A stretch of DNA of 45,114 nucleotides from OLB6 sp964493635 (GCA_964493635.1 CAZBOW010000017.1:1-45114), one strand, 5' to 3'. Shown: positions 25,110-33,446, counted from the stretch's first letter. The notes: generated by a model from the letters alone, not told the origin. Translations and numbers: made by a program.

Positions 25110-26424
25110 TACTGCCCCAAAGGTTCACATACTAACGCTCGGATGCAGCAAAAACACTGTAGACAGCGAGGTACTGGCTGGACAACTCCGGGCACACCAG
25201 CTTGAAGTGGCTCATACCATTGAAGAGGCCGATAGTTTGGTGATCAACACCTGCGGCTTCATCGACGCTGCAAAAGAGGAAAGCATCAATACCATTCTGG
25301 AAGCCGTCGAACTGAAGCGTCAAGGGGCTCTCCGTCAGGTTGTTGTTGCCGGATGCCTGTCCGAGCGGTATGGTGATGAGCTGCGGTTGGAGATTCCCGA
25401 GGTGGACCATTACTTTGGAACAGAAGCCTACGAAGGCATTATCAAAGCGATCTCTCCCAATTTGAAGTACTCCCTGATGGGAGAGCGCATCGTGTCGACG
25501 CCCACTGGATATGCGTATCTGAAGATTTCCGAGGGCTGTGATCGACCATGCTCCTTTTGTGCTATCCCACTGATGCGTGGTACGCACCGATCGGTTCCTG
25601 CCGATGAGATTGTGCGTCAAGCTCGAACGCTCGTTGCACAAGGTGCCCGCGAACTGGTACTGGTAGCACAAGACCTTACCTACTACGGTCTCGATATCCA
25701 CGGCAAGCGTACGCTTGCCGATCTATTGCGACGGCTAAGCGACGAGTCGGGCGCCGACTGGATACGATGTATGTATGCCTTTCCGTCAGGATTTCCGCTC
25801 GATATCCTCGATGTGATGGCGGAACGGTCGAATATCACCAACTACCTCGACATGCCGCTACAACATGCCTCAGATGCCGTGCTCAAGAGCATGCGCCGTG
25901 GTATCACCCGCGAGCGGACGGAGGCACTACTGTCTGCCATCCGCGATCGAATTCCAGACATCACGCTCCGCAGCACCTTCATCATCGGATATCCGAATGA
26001 GACAGACCGCGATGTTGAAGAGCTCTTGGACTTCCTCGATACCGTACAACTGGATCGCGTAGGTGTGTTCCCCTATTCACAGGAGGACGACACGTATGCC
26101 TACATCCTGGGCGATCCGATACCGGAGGCTATCAAGCTGGAGCGGATTGAGCGTGTGATGGAACTGCAGCGGGGCATTTCCGAAGCTAAGAACCTTGCCA
26201 AGGTTGGATCTACCGTCGATGTCTTGATCGAAGAAGAGGTTCTCCAGACGGAGGGAGCGGTCGTCGAATGGAGGGGGCGTACGGCGGCGGATGCCCCTGA
26301 AGTTGACAACGATGTGTACGTTCGGAGCGAACAACCGCTTAGTGTAGGATCTATCGTTCGTGTCCACATTGATGATGCGGCGGAGTTCGACCTCTTCGGT
26401 TCGGTTGTCGCACGCCACTGCTAA
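25099..26424 (+). CDS. rimO: Ribosomal protein S12 methylthiotransferase RimO
   Basis: The 441-residue radical-SAM enzyme adds a methylthio group to the conserved aspartate of ribosomal protein S12. The N-terminal cluster cysteines lie in ILTLGCSKNTVDSE, NTCGFIDAAKEES and VAGCLSERYG. The radical-SAM motif is SEGCDRPCSFCAIPLMRG. RimO-specific ERYGDEL, QDLTYYGLD and YMYAFP-like sequence separate it from MiaB and MtaB, and a TRAM-like C-terminal domain ends near FDLFGSV. It starts 11 bases inside coaD, suggesting coupling. It converges on the small membrane-protein gene with a 4-base overlap at 26421-26424. Confidence 0.96.
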   Translation: MDHSTAPKVHILTLGCSKNTVDSEVLAGQLRAHQLEVAHTIEEADSLVINTCGFIDAAKEESINTILEAVELKRQGALRQVVVAGCLSERYGDELRLEIPEVDHYFGTEAYEGIIKAISPNLKYSLMGERIVSTPTGYAYLKISEGCDRPCSFCAIPLMRGTHRSVPADEIVRQARTLVAQGARELVLVAQDLTYYGLDIHGKRTLADLLRRLSDESGADWIRCMYAFPSGFPLDILDVMAERSNITNYLDMPLQHASDAVLKSMRRGITRERTEALLSAIRDRIPDITLRSTFIIGYPNETDRDVEELLDFLDTVQLDRVGVFPYSQEDDTYAYILGDPIPEAIKLERIERVMELQRGISEAKNLAKVGSTVDVLIEEEVLQTEGAVVEWRGRTAADAPEVDNDVYVRSEQPLSVGSIVRVHIDDAAEFDLFGSVVARHC

Positions 26425-26792
26425 CGCCGATATTCCTGATACCGTAAGGTCCGCAAAAGCGTCACACATAACGGCGCCGTTACGAGTGCAAGCGCTCCCA
26501 TCAGTGCAGCAAGCTGTCCGTGGTCCTGCGATGGATCGTCGAGCAGCATGAAGTGGTGGATGGATCTCCAGAGGAAGGTCACCAGGAAGACGGCCGTTGC
26601 CATGAGTGATGCCGGTACGGTCCAGGTCCGACCGAGTCGCATCTGAAAACCAATCCCCACCATGGCGGTGCCGACGACAAGGCCATTGAAGAGTGCTGAT
26701 GAGCTCGTCTGTTCCGACAGCGACCAGCCGATCAGGCCGGCGCAGGCTAGGACCACGCCGTACCCCATCATCAAATGTCCCACACGCTTCAC
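26421..26792 (-). CDS. Small four-helix membrane protein (GTG start)
   Basis: The 123-residue protein is unrecognised. It has about four hydrophobic helices, including VVLACAGLIGWSL, FNGLVVGTAMVGIGFQM, LMATAVFLVTFLW and ALMGALALVTAPLCVTLL, with short loops, resembling TMEM14-like or small DUF proteins in topology only. I chose the GTG at 26792 because it overlaps the stop of the lolD-like gene as GTGA; ATG codons at 26771 or 26768 are alternatives. It ends the infC-to-lolD transcript and overlaps the convergent rimO end by four bases. Being downstream of an ABC ATPase, it might assist a transporter, but no sequence feature shows that. Confidence 0.65.
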   Translation of the reverse strand: MKRVGHLMMGYGVVLACAGLIGWSLSEQTSSSALFNGLVVGTAMVGIGFQMRLGRTWTVPASLMATAVFLVTFLWRSIHHFMLLDDPSQDHGQLAALMGALALVTAPLCVTLLRTLRYQEYRR

Positions 26793-27705
26793 GTGTCGCC
26801 GCCTTCTGCGGCACCCTCTGCCGTACCCTCTACCTTGCCCTCTACGTTGCCCTCCAGAACCCGTCCTCCGTGCAAATGCACTACACGGTGCGCTCGTTGT
26901 GCAACGTGACGACTGTGGGTTGCAATCACGCACGTTAGGNNNNNNNNNNNNNNNNNNNNNNNNNNNNNNNNNNNNNNNNNNNNNNNNNNNNNNNNNNNNN
27001 NNNNNNNNNNNNNNNNNNNNNNNNNNNNNNNNNNNNNNNACGGTGCGCTCGTTGTGCAACGTGACGACTGTGGGTTGCAATCACGCACGTTAGGTGATGA
27101 TCACGCTGCAATTCAGCAATCACATCCATGATGGCTTCGGCGGTATGATGGTCAAGATTCCCGGTAGGTTCGTCGGCAAACAGGAACCGTGGACTGTTCA
27201 GTAACGCCCGAGCAATGCCTGTTCGCTGTTGTTCTCCCCCACTGAGCTCCTGCGGACTATGCTGCATTCGGTGGGCCATACCAACACGCTCAATCATCTC
27301 GGTTGCACGACGGTAGGCCTCAGAATACGAGGTTCCGGCAATGAGTGCAGGCATCATCACGTTCTCGACAACCGTAAACTCGGGAAGCAGATGATGTGCT
27401 TGAAACACCATGCCGATGTCGGTGTTCCGCACACGTGCCATGGCATCAACCGTGAGGTCGCCGGTACGGAACGTGGTGTCGTCAACGCTGTAGGAAACGA
27501 ATCCCTCGTCGGGCTGATCTAACGTTGCGAGGATATGCAGAAACGTACTTTTTCCTGATCCACTGGGACCAACTACTGCAACAAACTCACCGGATTTCAC
27601 CGTGATTTCGGCCCCATTCAGGACGCGGACTGTCCCCTGACCGGGCATACGGTAGGACTTGACAATCCCGGCAGCTACGAGCACCTGTTGTTGGTCGTCC
27701 TTCAT
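26789..27705 (-). CDS. LolD-like ABC transporter ATP-binding protein
   Basis: After removing the artefactual gap the frame is continuous, giving 253 residues. The ATPase matches the LolD/MacB family: Walker A GPSGSGKST, Q-loop MVFQAHHLLPEFTVVENV, signature LSGGEQQRTGIARAL, Walker B FLFADEPTGNLD and the switch IATHS. In LolCDE this subunit powers lipoprotein release from the inner membrane. No LolC/E-type permease is adjacent; the permease must be encoded elsewhere. The C terminus ends in a repeated EG-x-x tail (EGNVEGKVEGTAEGAAEG) made by 12-base repeats. It overlaps pheS (ATGA) upstream and the small membrane protein (GTGA) downstream. Confidence 0.85.
26802..26861 (+). repeat. 12-base tandem repeats encoding the EG tail of the LolD-like protein
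   Basis: On the plus strand the units read CCTTCTGCGGCA, CCCTCTGCCGTA, CCCTCTACCTTG and CCCTCTACGTTG, with a degenerate fifth, CCCTCCAGAACC. Because 12 is a multiple of 3, copy-number change keeps the frame and alters only tail length. Confidence 0.85.
26885..27094. other. Assembly gap with 55-base duplicated flanks (3)
   Basis: The N run spans 26940-27039. Bases 26885-26939 and 27040-27094 are identical. It lies inside the lolD-like gene; collapsing it gives 222 plus 32 codons in one frame. Confidence 0.95.
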
Positions 27706-28724
27706 CGAAACTGCTCAAGTATGCGGACGTCGTTCTCGTACAACATCCGGATATCGTCGATCCCGGTGCGCATCATCACGACGCGCTCGACACCGAAACC
27801 AAAGGCGAACCCAGAGTACACTTCCGGGTCGATGCCGCATGCCCGAAGAACCGATGGGTGCACCATGCCACAGCCACAGATTTCCAGCCACCCCGAGTGC
27901 TTACACACACGACAGCCGTGTCCGGAACACAGGAAGCATGTCATATCGACTTCGGCACTTGGCTCAGTGAAGGGGAAGTACGACGTACGGAAGCGAAAGT
28001 CGGCTGACTCGTCGTAGAATCGGCGTGCAAAGGACATGATGGTCCCCTTCAGGTCGGCCATCGTCACGTTTTTGTCGATGTAGAGGCCTTCCACCTGATG
28101 AAACTCTGCCAACGACCTGGCGCTGACGGCCTCGTTCCGATACACACGTCCCGGCATGATGCAGCGGATAGGAGGCGTGGTGGACTGCATCACGCGAACC
28201 TGAACACTCGACGTATGCGTTCGAAGCAGGACATCCGAACGATCGGCGGCCTCAACAAAGAAGGTATCCTGCATATCGCGCGCCGGATGATCGGGAGCGA
28301 AATTCAGTAGGCCAAAGTTGTGAGCATCGTCCTCCACTTCACCGCCTTCAGCTACCTCGAATCCCATCGAAGTGAAGATGTCGACGATATCCTGTACCGT
28401 TTGGGTGATGGGATGAATCGTTCCGGCACTGGGCGTACGCGACGGCAGCGTGAGATCTAGGTGTGATACGGAACGTTGCTCCGAGAATGCCGCACGGCGT
28501 TGTTCAAACTCTTGCTCTACCCACGTGCGGAGATCGTTGAGGGCCTTTCCCACCGTCGGTTTGTCCTCTTTTGGCACCGAGCGCAGCTGATCAACCAGTC
28601 CTTGCAATGTACCCTTTTTGACCAGATGACGCAGGCGGAACGCTTCGAGATCGTCGGCGCTATTCACAACGCGATACTCTTGCTCAATGACCGTGCGCAG
28701 TGTTGCAATCTGCTCAAGCATCAT
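27702..28724 (-). CDS. pheS: Phenylalanine-tRNA ligase alpha subunit PheS
   Basis: The 340-residue class II synthetase subunit charges tRNA-Phe together with PheT, which is not in the window. An N-terminal coiled coil (to about 90) is followed by the catalytic core: HPITQTVQDIVDIFTSMGFE, DTFFVEAADRSDVLLRTHTS (motif 2 region), YRNEAVSARSLAEFHQVEGL, and motif 3 FAFGFGVERVVMMRTGIDDI. It starts at ATG 28724 or the next codon, also ATG. It belongs to the classical infC-rpmI-rplT-pheS order and overlaps the lolD-like gene by ATGA, where pheT would often follow in other bacteria. Confidence 0.97.
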   Translation of the reverse strand: MMLEQIATLRTVIEQEYRVVNSADDLEAFRLRHLVKKGTLQGLVDQLRSVPKEDKPTVGKALNDLRTWVEQEFEQRRAAFSEQRSVSHLDLTLPSRTPSAGTIHPITQTVQDIVDIFTSMGFEVAEGGEVEDDAHNFGLLNFAPDHPARDMQDTFFVEAADRSDVLLRTHTSSVQVRVMQSTTPPIRCIMPGRVYRNEAVSARSLAEFHQVEGLYIDKNVTMADLKGTIMSFARRFYDESADFRFRTSYFPFTEPSAEVDMTCFLCSGHGCRVCKHSGWLEICGCGMVHPSVLRACGIDPEVYSGFAFGFGVERVVMMRTGIDDIRMLYENDVRILEQFR

Positions 28725-28765
28725 GATCTTCTTTCATCGGTACGGTACAAATATGGCATACAGAA

Positions 28766-28795
28766 AGGGGCGACAGAACCGTGTTCATCGCCCCT
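28766..28795 (-). terminator. Hairpin between rplT and pheS (attenuator or terminator)
   Basis: AGGGGCGA pairs with TCGCCCCT with an inner GAAC-CGT-GTTC stem. On the minus strand it is followed by TTTCTG, a weak T tract. A CATATTTG sequence resembling a -7 box follows before pheS. It could reduce read-through from rplT or act as an attenuator. Confidence 0.55.
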
Positions 28796-28830
28796 ATGGG
28801 TCAAGTGCTGGTATAACGAACAACGCCTGT

Positions 28831-29175
28831 CTACGAAACCTGCTTGACGATCGTAGCAAACACCTCTGGTTGATTCATGGCCAAGTCTGCAAGAACCTTC
28901 CGGTTGATGTGAATGTTCTGCTGCTTCAAGCCGTGCATCAAACGCGAGTAGGTCGTGCCATTCAAGCGGGCACCGGCGTTGATGCGGACAATCCAGAGCT
29001 GACGGAATGTGCGCTTTTTGTTCCTACGGTCGCGATAGGCATACTGCAGACCCTTCTCAACGTGGGTCTTGACAATCGTCCACACCTTCGACCGGGCGCC
29101 CCAGTAGCCTTTTGCAAGCTTATAGTACTTCTTTTTCTTCTGAAGCGCCGTTGCTTTGTTGACTGCACGTGGCAT
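28831..29175 (-). CDS. rplT: 50S ribosomal protein L20
   Basis: The 114-residue basic protein is L20: MPRAVNKATALQKKKKYYKL, GYWGARSKVWTIVKTHVEKGL, YAYRDRRNKKRTFRQLWIVRINAGAR (read in parts) and the family end segment NRKVLADLAMNQPEVF. It binds 23S rRNA early in 50S assembly. Length is standard. A strong ribosome site (TAGGAGG) precedes it, unlike most neighbours. It is third in the infC operon; in other bacteria L20 also represses its own mRNA. Confidence 0.98.
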   Translation of the reverse strand: MPRAVNKATALQKKKKYYKLAKGYWGARSKVWTIVKTHVEKGLQYAYRDRRNKKRTFRQLWIVRINAGARLNGTTYSRLMHGLKQQNIHINRKVLADLAMNQPEVFATIVKQVS

Positions 29176-29181
29176 GACAAA

Positions 29182-29188
29182 CCTCCTA
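29182..29188 (-). promoter_or_regulatory. Strong Shine-Dalgarno site of rplT
   Basis: The minus strand reads TAGGAGG six bases before the rplT ATG. It stands out because many genes in this window start with no clear Shine-Dalgarno sequence, for example lon with CCTCCCCTCCT before its ATG. Confidence 0.8.
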
Positions 29189-29238
29189 CATGTACCACCG
29201 GGAGAACGGCTTCCCCGTATGGTGTGAAAAAAAATGCG

Positions 29239-29436
29239 TTACCGCAGTGCAAGTGCACGCATGACGCCTTGTTCATTGTGCGGATGTACTAACGTATCAC
29301 TCCGCAGCTGACGCTTACGCTTCCGCGTCTTGCTCGTCAGGATGTGGCTACGATTGGCCTTCTGGCGCTTAATCGAACCGTTTCCTGTGAGCTTGAACCG
29401 CTTCTTCGCAGCAGATACCGTGCGCATTTTCGGCAT
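29239..29436 (-). CDS. rpmI: 50S ribosomal protein L35
   Basis: The 65-residue basic protein is L35, recognisable from MPKMRTVSAAKKRFKLTGNG, IKRQKANRSHILTSKTRKRK and the ending QLRSDTLVHPHNEQGVMRAL (family HxxLxxK/R spacing). It lies between infC (24 bases upstream) and rplT, the universal order. A GGAT-type ribosome site is present before the ATG. Confidence 0.97.
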   Translation of the reverse strand: MPKMRTVSAAKKRFKLTGNGSIKRQKANRSHILTSKTRKRKRQLRSDTLVHPHNEQGVMRALALR

Positions 29437-29460
29437 GGTAGATCCTTCACTCGAAAAACA

Positions 29461-30045
29461 TTATTGAGAATCACCAGTGGGTTCCACTGGCCGTTGTGGT
29501 TTATCCTTCTTCTTTTCCTTCTTCACATCCGGAGCCAGCGTGACGCTTAGTACACGCCCTTCCGTCCGCATGTCCTGATCAATCTTCGATACTTCTACCA
29601 GACCATCAATGAACTTCTGCAACAGTTCACGACCGAGATCCTGGTGCACGATTTCTCGACCACGAAAGAAGACCGTGGCCTTCACTTTGTGACCTTGCTC
29701 AAGAAACTCCCGCGCATGACGCGTTTTGAACTCCAGATCGTGCGTATCCGTACCAGCTCGCAGACGAATTTCCTTCAACTCCTTCTGATGCTGTGCCTTC
29801 TTCTGTGCCTTCTCCCGCTTCTGCTGTTCGTAGGAGAACTTACCGTAATCGATAATCTTACAGACTGGTGGCACCGCTTGCGGAGCAATCAAGACCAAAT
29901 CCATCTCGCGATCACGTGCCGCCTGCAATGCATCACGTCGACTTAAGACTCCCATCTGGCCGCCCTCTTCATCAACGACTCGTAGCTCGGAGGCAGTGAT
30001 CTCCTCGTTGATCTTGTGTTTACGCTGTAATTCGGGACGCGGCAT
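29461..30045 (-). CDS. infC: Translation initiation factor IF-3
   Basis: From the ATG at 30045 the protein has 194 residues. It is IF-3, which keeps 30S subunits free and proofreads start codons. The N domain contains HKINEEITASELRVVDEEG and VLIAPQAVPPVCKIIDYGKF; the C domain contains KEIRLRAGTDTHDLEFK, HARE-FLEQGHKVKATVFFRG and GRVLSVTLAP, with a lysine-rich tail. The start is uncertain: infC often uses rare codons, and TTG at 30072, ATT at 30099 or GTG at 30117 are in frame upstream, with AGGT before the TTG. It heads the infC-rpmI-rplT-pheS operon behind a well-formed promoter. Confidence 0.95.
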   Translation of the reverse strand: MPRPELQRKHKINEEITASELRVVDEEGGQMGVLSRRDALQAARDREMDLVLIAPQAVPPVCKIIDYGKFSYEQQKREKAQKKAQHQKELKEIRLRAGTDTHDLEFKTRHAREFLEQGHKVKATVFFRGREIVHQDLGRELLQKFIDGLVEVSKIDQDMRTEGRVLSVTLAPDVKKEKKKDKPQRPVEPTGDSQ

Positions 30046-30135
30046 AGGGCCACGGAAGTAGGGACGACGCAAATGATTACCTGATAAGTGACACAGAATC
30101 CTAGACGTCGTTTGCACGGAAGCCTAGACAAACCA

Positions 30136-30166
30136 CAAACATACGGGAAAAAGCCCCGCCTACCAA
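30136..30166 (-). promoter_or_regulatory. Complete Bacteroidota-type promoter of the infC operon
   Basis: The minus strand has TTG at 30166-30164, a 20-base spacer and TATGTTTG at 30143-30136. Both elements and spacing match the known Bacteroidota sigma-A promoter (-33 TTTG/TTG, -7 TAnnTTTG). It is the best-formed promoter in the window. Confidence 0.65.
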
Positions 30167-30192
30167 GGCCCCCTCCCAAACGTGGAGCATTG

Positions 30193-30200
30193 TAATTTTG
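30193..30200 (+). promoter_or_regulatory. TAnnTTTG-type -7 box for lon
   Basis: The plus strand reads TAATTTTG, an exact TAnnTTTG match, 28 bases before the lon ATG. No -33 TTG is at the standard distance. It is divergent from the infC promoter. Confidence 0.45.
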
Positions 30201-30228
30201 TCTCTCTTGTTTCGTCACCTCCCCTCCT

Positions 30229-32706
30229 ATGAGCACTACAACCGACGACGTCCTCCACTCCATCGAACAGGCAGGAAAACGCAACCACACAGTACCGACA
30301 TCGATGCCGGTGCTACCCTTGCGTGACATTGTCATTTTCCCTCACATGATTTTTCCGGTGTTGATCGGTCGGCCCTCGTCGTTGAAGGCGGTCGCCAATG
30401 CCTTGGAAGGCGACAAATACGTGCTGTTAGTTTCTCAGCACCAGTCGCAGGTGGACGAACCAACCTTTAGTGACCTCTACCAGCATGGTACGGTTGCGAA
30501 GATCCTGCAGGTGCTTCGCCTTCCAAACAATCTCCTGAAGGTTCTCGTAGAAGGCATGCTTCCGGCGCGCATTGGTGCGCCGGTGAAAACAGAGCCCTAC
30601 TTGGAATCGGAGGTGCATCCCATCACGGTAAGCGCCGAAGACGTCGATGGTCACGAGCAACAGGTCAAAGCCTTGATGCGTCATGCCGATGATCTGTTCA
30701 CCGACTATGTTAAGCACCACCGGCAGCTTCCGCCGGAAGTTCTGGCGGCCTATGAAAATCTGGACGATCCGATCCGGAAGCTCTACTACGCGGCAGCCAA
30801 TGTTCAGCAGAAGGTCGAGGTCAAGCAACGCATTCTCTCGGCGGAAACGCTCCATGATCAGTACTTGGAACTGGTTCAGCTACTGACGAGCGAGCTGGAA
30901 ATGTTGAAGCTCGAGAGCGAGATCGACTCAAAGGTCCAGGATCAGATTGCGAAGTCGCAACGCAAGTATTTCATACAGGAACAGATCCGTGCCCTTCAGC
31001 ACGAGCTGGGCGAGGAAGACGATGGCGGTCCGGAGCTGGCCGCTCTCCGCGAGAACCTTGAGGCCGCAGGTCTTCCGGAGACGGTCTACGGCAAGGTCAT
31101 GGAAGAGTTCGATCGGCTGAAGAAAACACCGTCGATGTCGCCAGAGTTTTCCGTCAACCGCACGTGGCTCGAAACCATTGCTGCAACACCATGGTCGCAA
31201 CGCAGCCCTGATTCTCTCGACGTGCGCCACGTTCGGGAGATCCTCGATCAAGACCACTACGACTTGGCCAAGCCGAAAGACCGAATCGTTGAGTACATCT
31301 CCGTCCTAAACCTCGTCGGCTCGATGAAAGGTCAGATCCTCTGCTTTGTGGGGCCTCCAGGGGTTGGCAAGACGTCCTTGGCAACATCGATCGCTCGAGC
31401 ACTCGGTCGGCAATTTGTGCGAATCTCCCTTGGTGGAGTGCGTGATGAGGCGGAGATCCGCGGTCATCGTCGCACCTACATTGGTGCGATGCCCGGTAAG
31501 ATCATCCAGGCCATGAAGCGGGCCGGCACGGTCAACCCCGTGATTCTGCTTGATGAAGTCGATAAGATGTCGATGGACTTCCGCGGCGATCCGTCATCGG
31601 CTCTTCTAGAAGTGCTGGACCCCGAGCAGAATACGTCGTTCAACGACCACTACCTGGAGGTCGATTACGACCTGTCGAACGTCCTATTCATTGCCACAGC
31701 AAACGTACTCTACGATATTCCTGCTCCGTTGCTTGATCGCCTGGAGGTGATACAGCTATCCAGCTACCTTGAGAACGACAAGGTGCAGATCGCTCAACAT
31801 CACATCCTGCCGAAGCTGCTGGAGCGTCATGGCTTGTCGGATTTCAAGATCAGTTTTACCGACAAAGCGGTCCTGCGCATGATCCGCGGCTACACGCGTG
31901 AGTCGGGCGTGCGGAACCTTGAGCGCGAAATGGCATCCGTGCTGCGGAAAGTTGCTGCCGGCGTGGTCGACCACGTATCATCGGAGACTGGTACAATTAG
32001 CTCATCGGCTGAACTGCGCTCATCGTCGGCATTCAAAAAAGTTCGCCGGAAGGCAGTCAAGATCACCGATCAGAACATCGAGACGTATCTCAAAGCTCCA
32101 CGTTTCAAGGAAAAGCCTACCGAGTTATCGAACAAGGTGGGCGTTGCTACTGGTTTGGCATGGACGTCCGTAGGGGGCGATACGTTGCCCGTAGAGGTCA
32201 CGTTCATGACGGGAGCTGAAAAACTCACCCTTACGGGACAGCTCGGCGACGTCATGAAGGAGTCAGCCATGGCGGCACTGTCGTACCTCCGCAGCCATGC
32301 TGGTACCCTCGGCCTGCCAGAGGATTTTGCCAAGGGCAAGGAAATCCACATTCACGTGCCAGAAGGCGCCATCCCGAAAGATGGTCCCTCGGCAGGGATT
32401 ACCATGACGCTTGCTCTGTATTCGGCCGCATCGGGAACTCCACTACGGGGCGATGTTGCGATGACCGGCGAGGTAACGCTGCGTGGCGCCATTCTTCCGA
32501 TCGGTGGCCTTAACGAGAAACTACTCGCGGCCAAACGAGCCGGCACCACAACGGTACTCTTACCCGAGGGGAACCGAACCGACGTGCAGGAACTTGATGC
32601 TGGAGTCACCGACGGATTAACCATCGTGTTTGTGGGTAGCATCGAGGAGGCGTTGCCGACGGCGGTTTTCCGCAAAGAACAACGCAAGAAATCGGCCAAA
32701 AAGTAG
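30229..32706 (+). CDS. lon: ATP-dependent protease Lon
   Basis: The 825-residue protein is LonA, a hexameric AAA+ protease degrading misfolded and regulatory proteins. The N domain starts at PVLPLRDIVIFPHMIFPV. Walker A GPPGVGKT is at 375-382, followed by VRDEAEIRGHRRTYIGAMPG and Walker B VILLDEVDKM. The C-terminal protease has the Ser-Lys dyad S721 (KDGPSAGIT) and K764 (GGLNEKLLAAKRAG). A lysine-rich end closes it. Length is usual (780-830). The start is preceded by a pyrimidine-rich sequence without a Shine-Dalgarno site. It is divergent from infC and followed by rpmG. Confidence 0.98.
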   Translation: MSTTTDDVLHSIEQAGKRNHTVPTSMPVLPLRDIVIFPHMIFPVLIGRPSSLKAVANALEGDKYVLLVSQHQSQVDEPTFSDLYQHGTVAKILQVLRLPNNLLKVLVEGMLPARIGAPVKTEPYLESEVHPITVSAEDVDGHEQQVKALMRHADDLFTDYVKHHRQLPPEVLAAYENLDDPIRKLYYAAANVQQKVEVKQRILSAETLHDQYLELVQLLTSELEMLKLESEIDSKVQDQIAKSQRKYFIQEQIRALQHELGEEDDGGPELAALRENLEAAGLPETVYGKVMEEFDRLKKTPSMSPEFSVNRTWLETIAATPWSQRSPDSLDVRHVREILDQDHYDLAKPKDRIVEYISVLNLVGSMKGQILCFVGPPGVGKTSLATSIARALGRQFVRISLGGVRDEAEIRGHRRTYIGAMPGKIIQAMKRAGTVNPVILLDEVDKMSMDFRGDPSSALLEVLDPEQNTSFNDHYLEVDYDLSNVLFIATANVLYDIPAPLLDRLEVIQLSSYLENDKVQIAQHHILPKLLERHGLSDFKISFTDKAVLRMIRGYTRESGVRNLEREMASVLRKVAAGVVDHVSSETGTISSSAELRSSSAFKKVRRKAVKITDQNIETYLKAPRFKEKPTELSNKVGVATGLAWTSVGGDTLPVEVTFMTGAEKLTLTGQLGDVMKESAMAALSYLRSHAGTLGLPEDFAKGKEIHIHVPEGAIPKDGPSAGITMTLALYSAASGTPLRGDVAMTGEVTLRGAILPIGGLNEKLLAAKRAGTTTVLLPEGNRTDVQELDAGVTDGLTIVFVGSIEEALPTAVFRKEQRKKSAKK

Positions 32707-32726
32707 ACACGTATCGTACTTTGACG

Positions 32727-32734
32727 TATCTTTG
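32727..32734 (+). promoter_or_regulatory. TAnnTTTG-type -7 box for rpmG
   Basis: The plus strand reads TATCTTTG, an exact match, 83 bases before the rpmG ATG and 20 bases after the lon stop codon. It suggests rpmG has its own promoter and a leader of about 75 bases. Confidence 0.5.
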
Positions 32735-32817
32735 TGGCTTCGTGGTTCTGCACAACGGTGGATCCATGAATTGTTACGCTACACGATATCGACGAAACTT
32801 GTGCAGTAGAGGAACCC

Positions 32818-32997
32818 ATGGCAAAAAAAGGCAGTCGCGTGATTATCACGCTGGAGTGTACTGAAGCAAAGAAGGAAGGCAAGCCAGCTTCCCGGTACAC
32901 AACGATGAAGAACAAGATGAACACCACTGAGCGGTTGGAGCTGAAGAAGTACAATCCGTTCCTGCGTCGTCACACCGTACACAAAGAAATTCGCTAA
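32818..32997 (+). CDS. rpmG: 50S ribosomal protein L33
   Basis: The 59-residue protein translates as MAKKGSRVIITLECTEAKKE followed by GKPASRYTTMKNKMNTTERL, then ELKKYNPFLRRHTVHKEIR. This is bacterial L33: the RVxIxLEC strand, the YxTxKNKxNTxxRLELKKYNPxLRRHxxxKE core and the length all fit. Only one of the four zinc cysteines of C+ forms remains (C14), so it is the C- (zinc-free) type. GAGGAAC before the ATG could serve as a ribosome site. It ends 13 bases before the unresolved gap at 33011; in relatives rpmB or a DUF4295 gene and ftsY often lie nearby. Confidence 0.95.
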   Translation: MAKKGSRVIITLECTEAKKEGKPASRYTTMKNKMNTTERLELKKYNPFLRRHTVHKEIR

Positions 32998-33010
32998 CGG
33001 CAAATTCGCT

Positions 33011-33110
33011 NNNNNNNNNNNNNNNNNNNNNNNNNNNNNNNNNNNNNNNNNNNNNNNNNNNNNNNNNNNNNNNNNNNNNNNNNNNNNNNNNNNNNNNNNN
33101 NNNNNNNNNN
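33011..33110. other. True assembly gap (no duplicated flank)
   Basis: This is a run of 100 N. Left end CAAATTCGCT and right start CTACCTTCCG do not match, so unlike the other four runs, sequence of unknown length is missing. The left edge repeats AAATTCGCT (at the end of rpmG and again beside the gap), a small duplication that may have broken the assembly. The right edge begins exactly with the mazG-like stop codon. Confidence 0.9.
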
Positions 33111-33446
33111 CTACCTTCCGTGCTCGGCGGATGGCGTAATACGGTCTAACTTCTGAGCAACTGCCGACGCAAGATCGATCTCAGCGGCGTTGCAGAAGTT
33201 CATCAGCGAAATCAGCACATCGGCCGCTTCCTCAGCCCGATGGTCACGGTCGATCGTCGACCCACGCCAACGCTTCTTTTCAATGTTGGCTAACTCCCCC
33301 GCTTCACCGCACAGCTCAAGAGCGAAGAATTCCGACGGGCGCTCAATGAAAGCGCTTCGCTGATACGTGTCGAATCCTTCCTGTACTACGGATAAGCATT
33401 CCACGACGTCCTGCTGTAAGCGCGCACGTATTTCTGGAATCGTCAT
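33111..33446 (-). CDS. MazG-like nucleotide pyrophosphohydrolase
   Basis: The 111-residue protein belongs to the all-alpha NTP pyrophosphatase (MazG/dCTPase-like) superfamily. The metal-binding helices are ELCGEAGELANIEKKRW (ExxxE type) and HRAEEAADVLISLMNFCN (EExxD type), giving the E-E-E-D set needed for Mg2+. These enzymes hydrolyse NTPs or dNTPs to NMPs and PPi and clean the nucleotide pool. The start overlaps the stop of the response-regulator gene as ATGA. The stop codon is the first three bases after the gap, so the gene is complete but its downstream neighbour is unknown. Substrate cannot be assigned. Confidence 0.82.
   Translation of the reverse strand: MTIPEIRARLQQDVVECLSVVQEGFDTYQRSAFIERPSEFFALELCGEAGELANIEKKRWRGSTIDRDHRAEEAADVLISLMNFCNAAEIDLASAVAQKLDRITPSAEHGR

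Noticed and set aside
26077..26814. 245-residue minus-strand frame overlapping rimO
   Set aside because: It is antisense to conserved RimO C-terminal sequence and out of frame with the small membrane protein; no domain is visible.
32701..32817. A short upstream peptide in the rpmG leader (ATG at 32766)
   Set aside because: The frame runs into rpmG in another phase, with no ribosome site or conservation evidence to support it.
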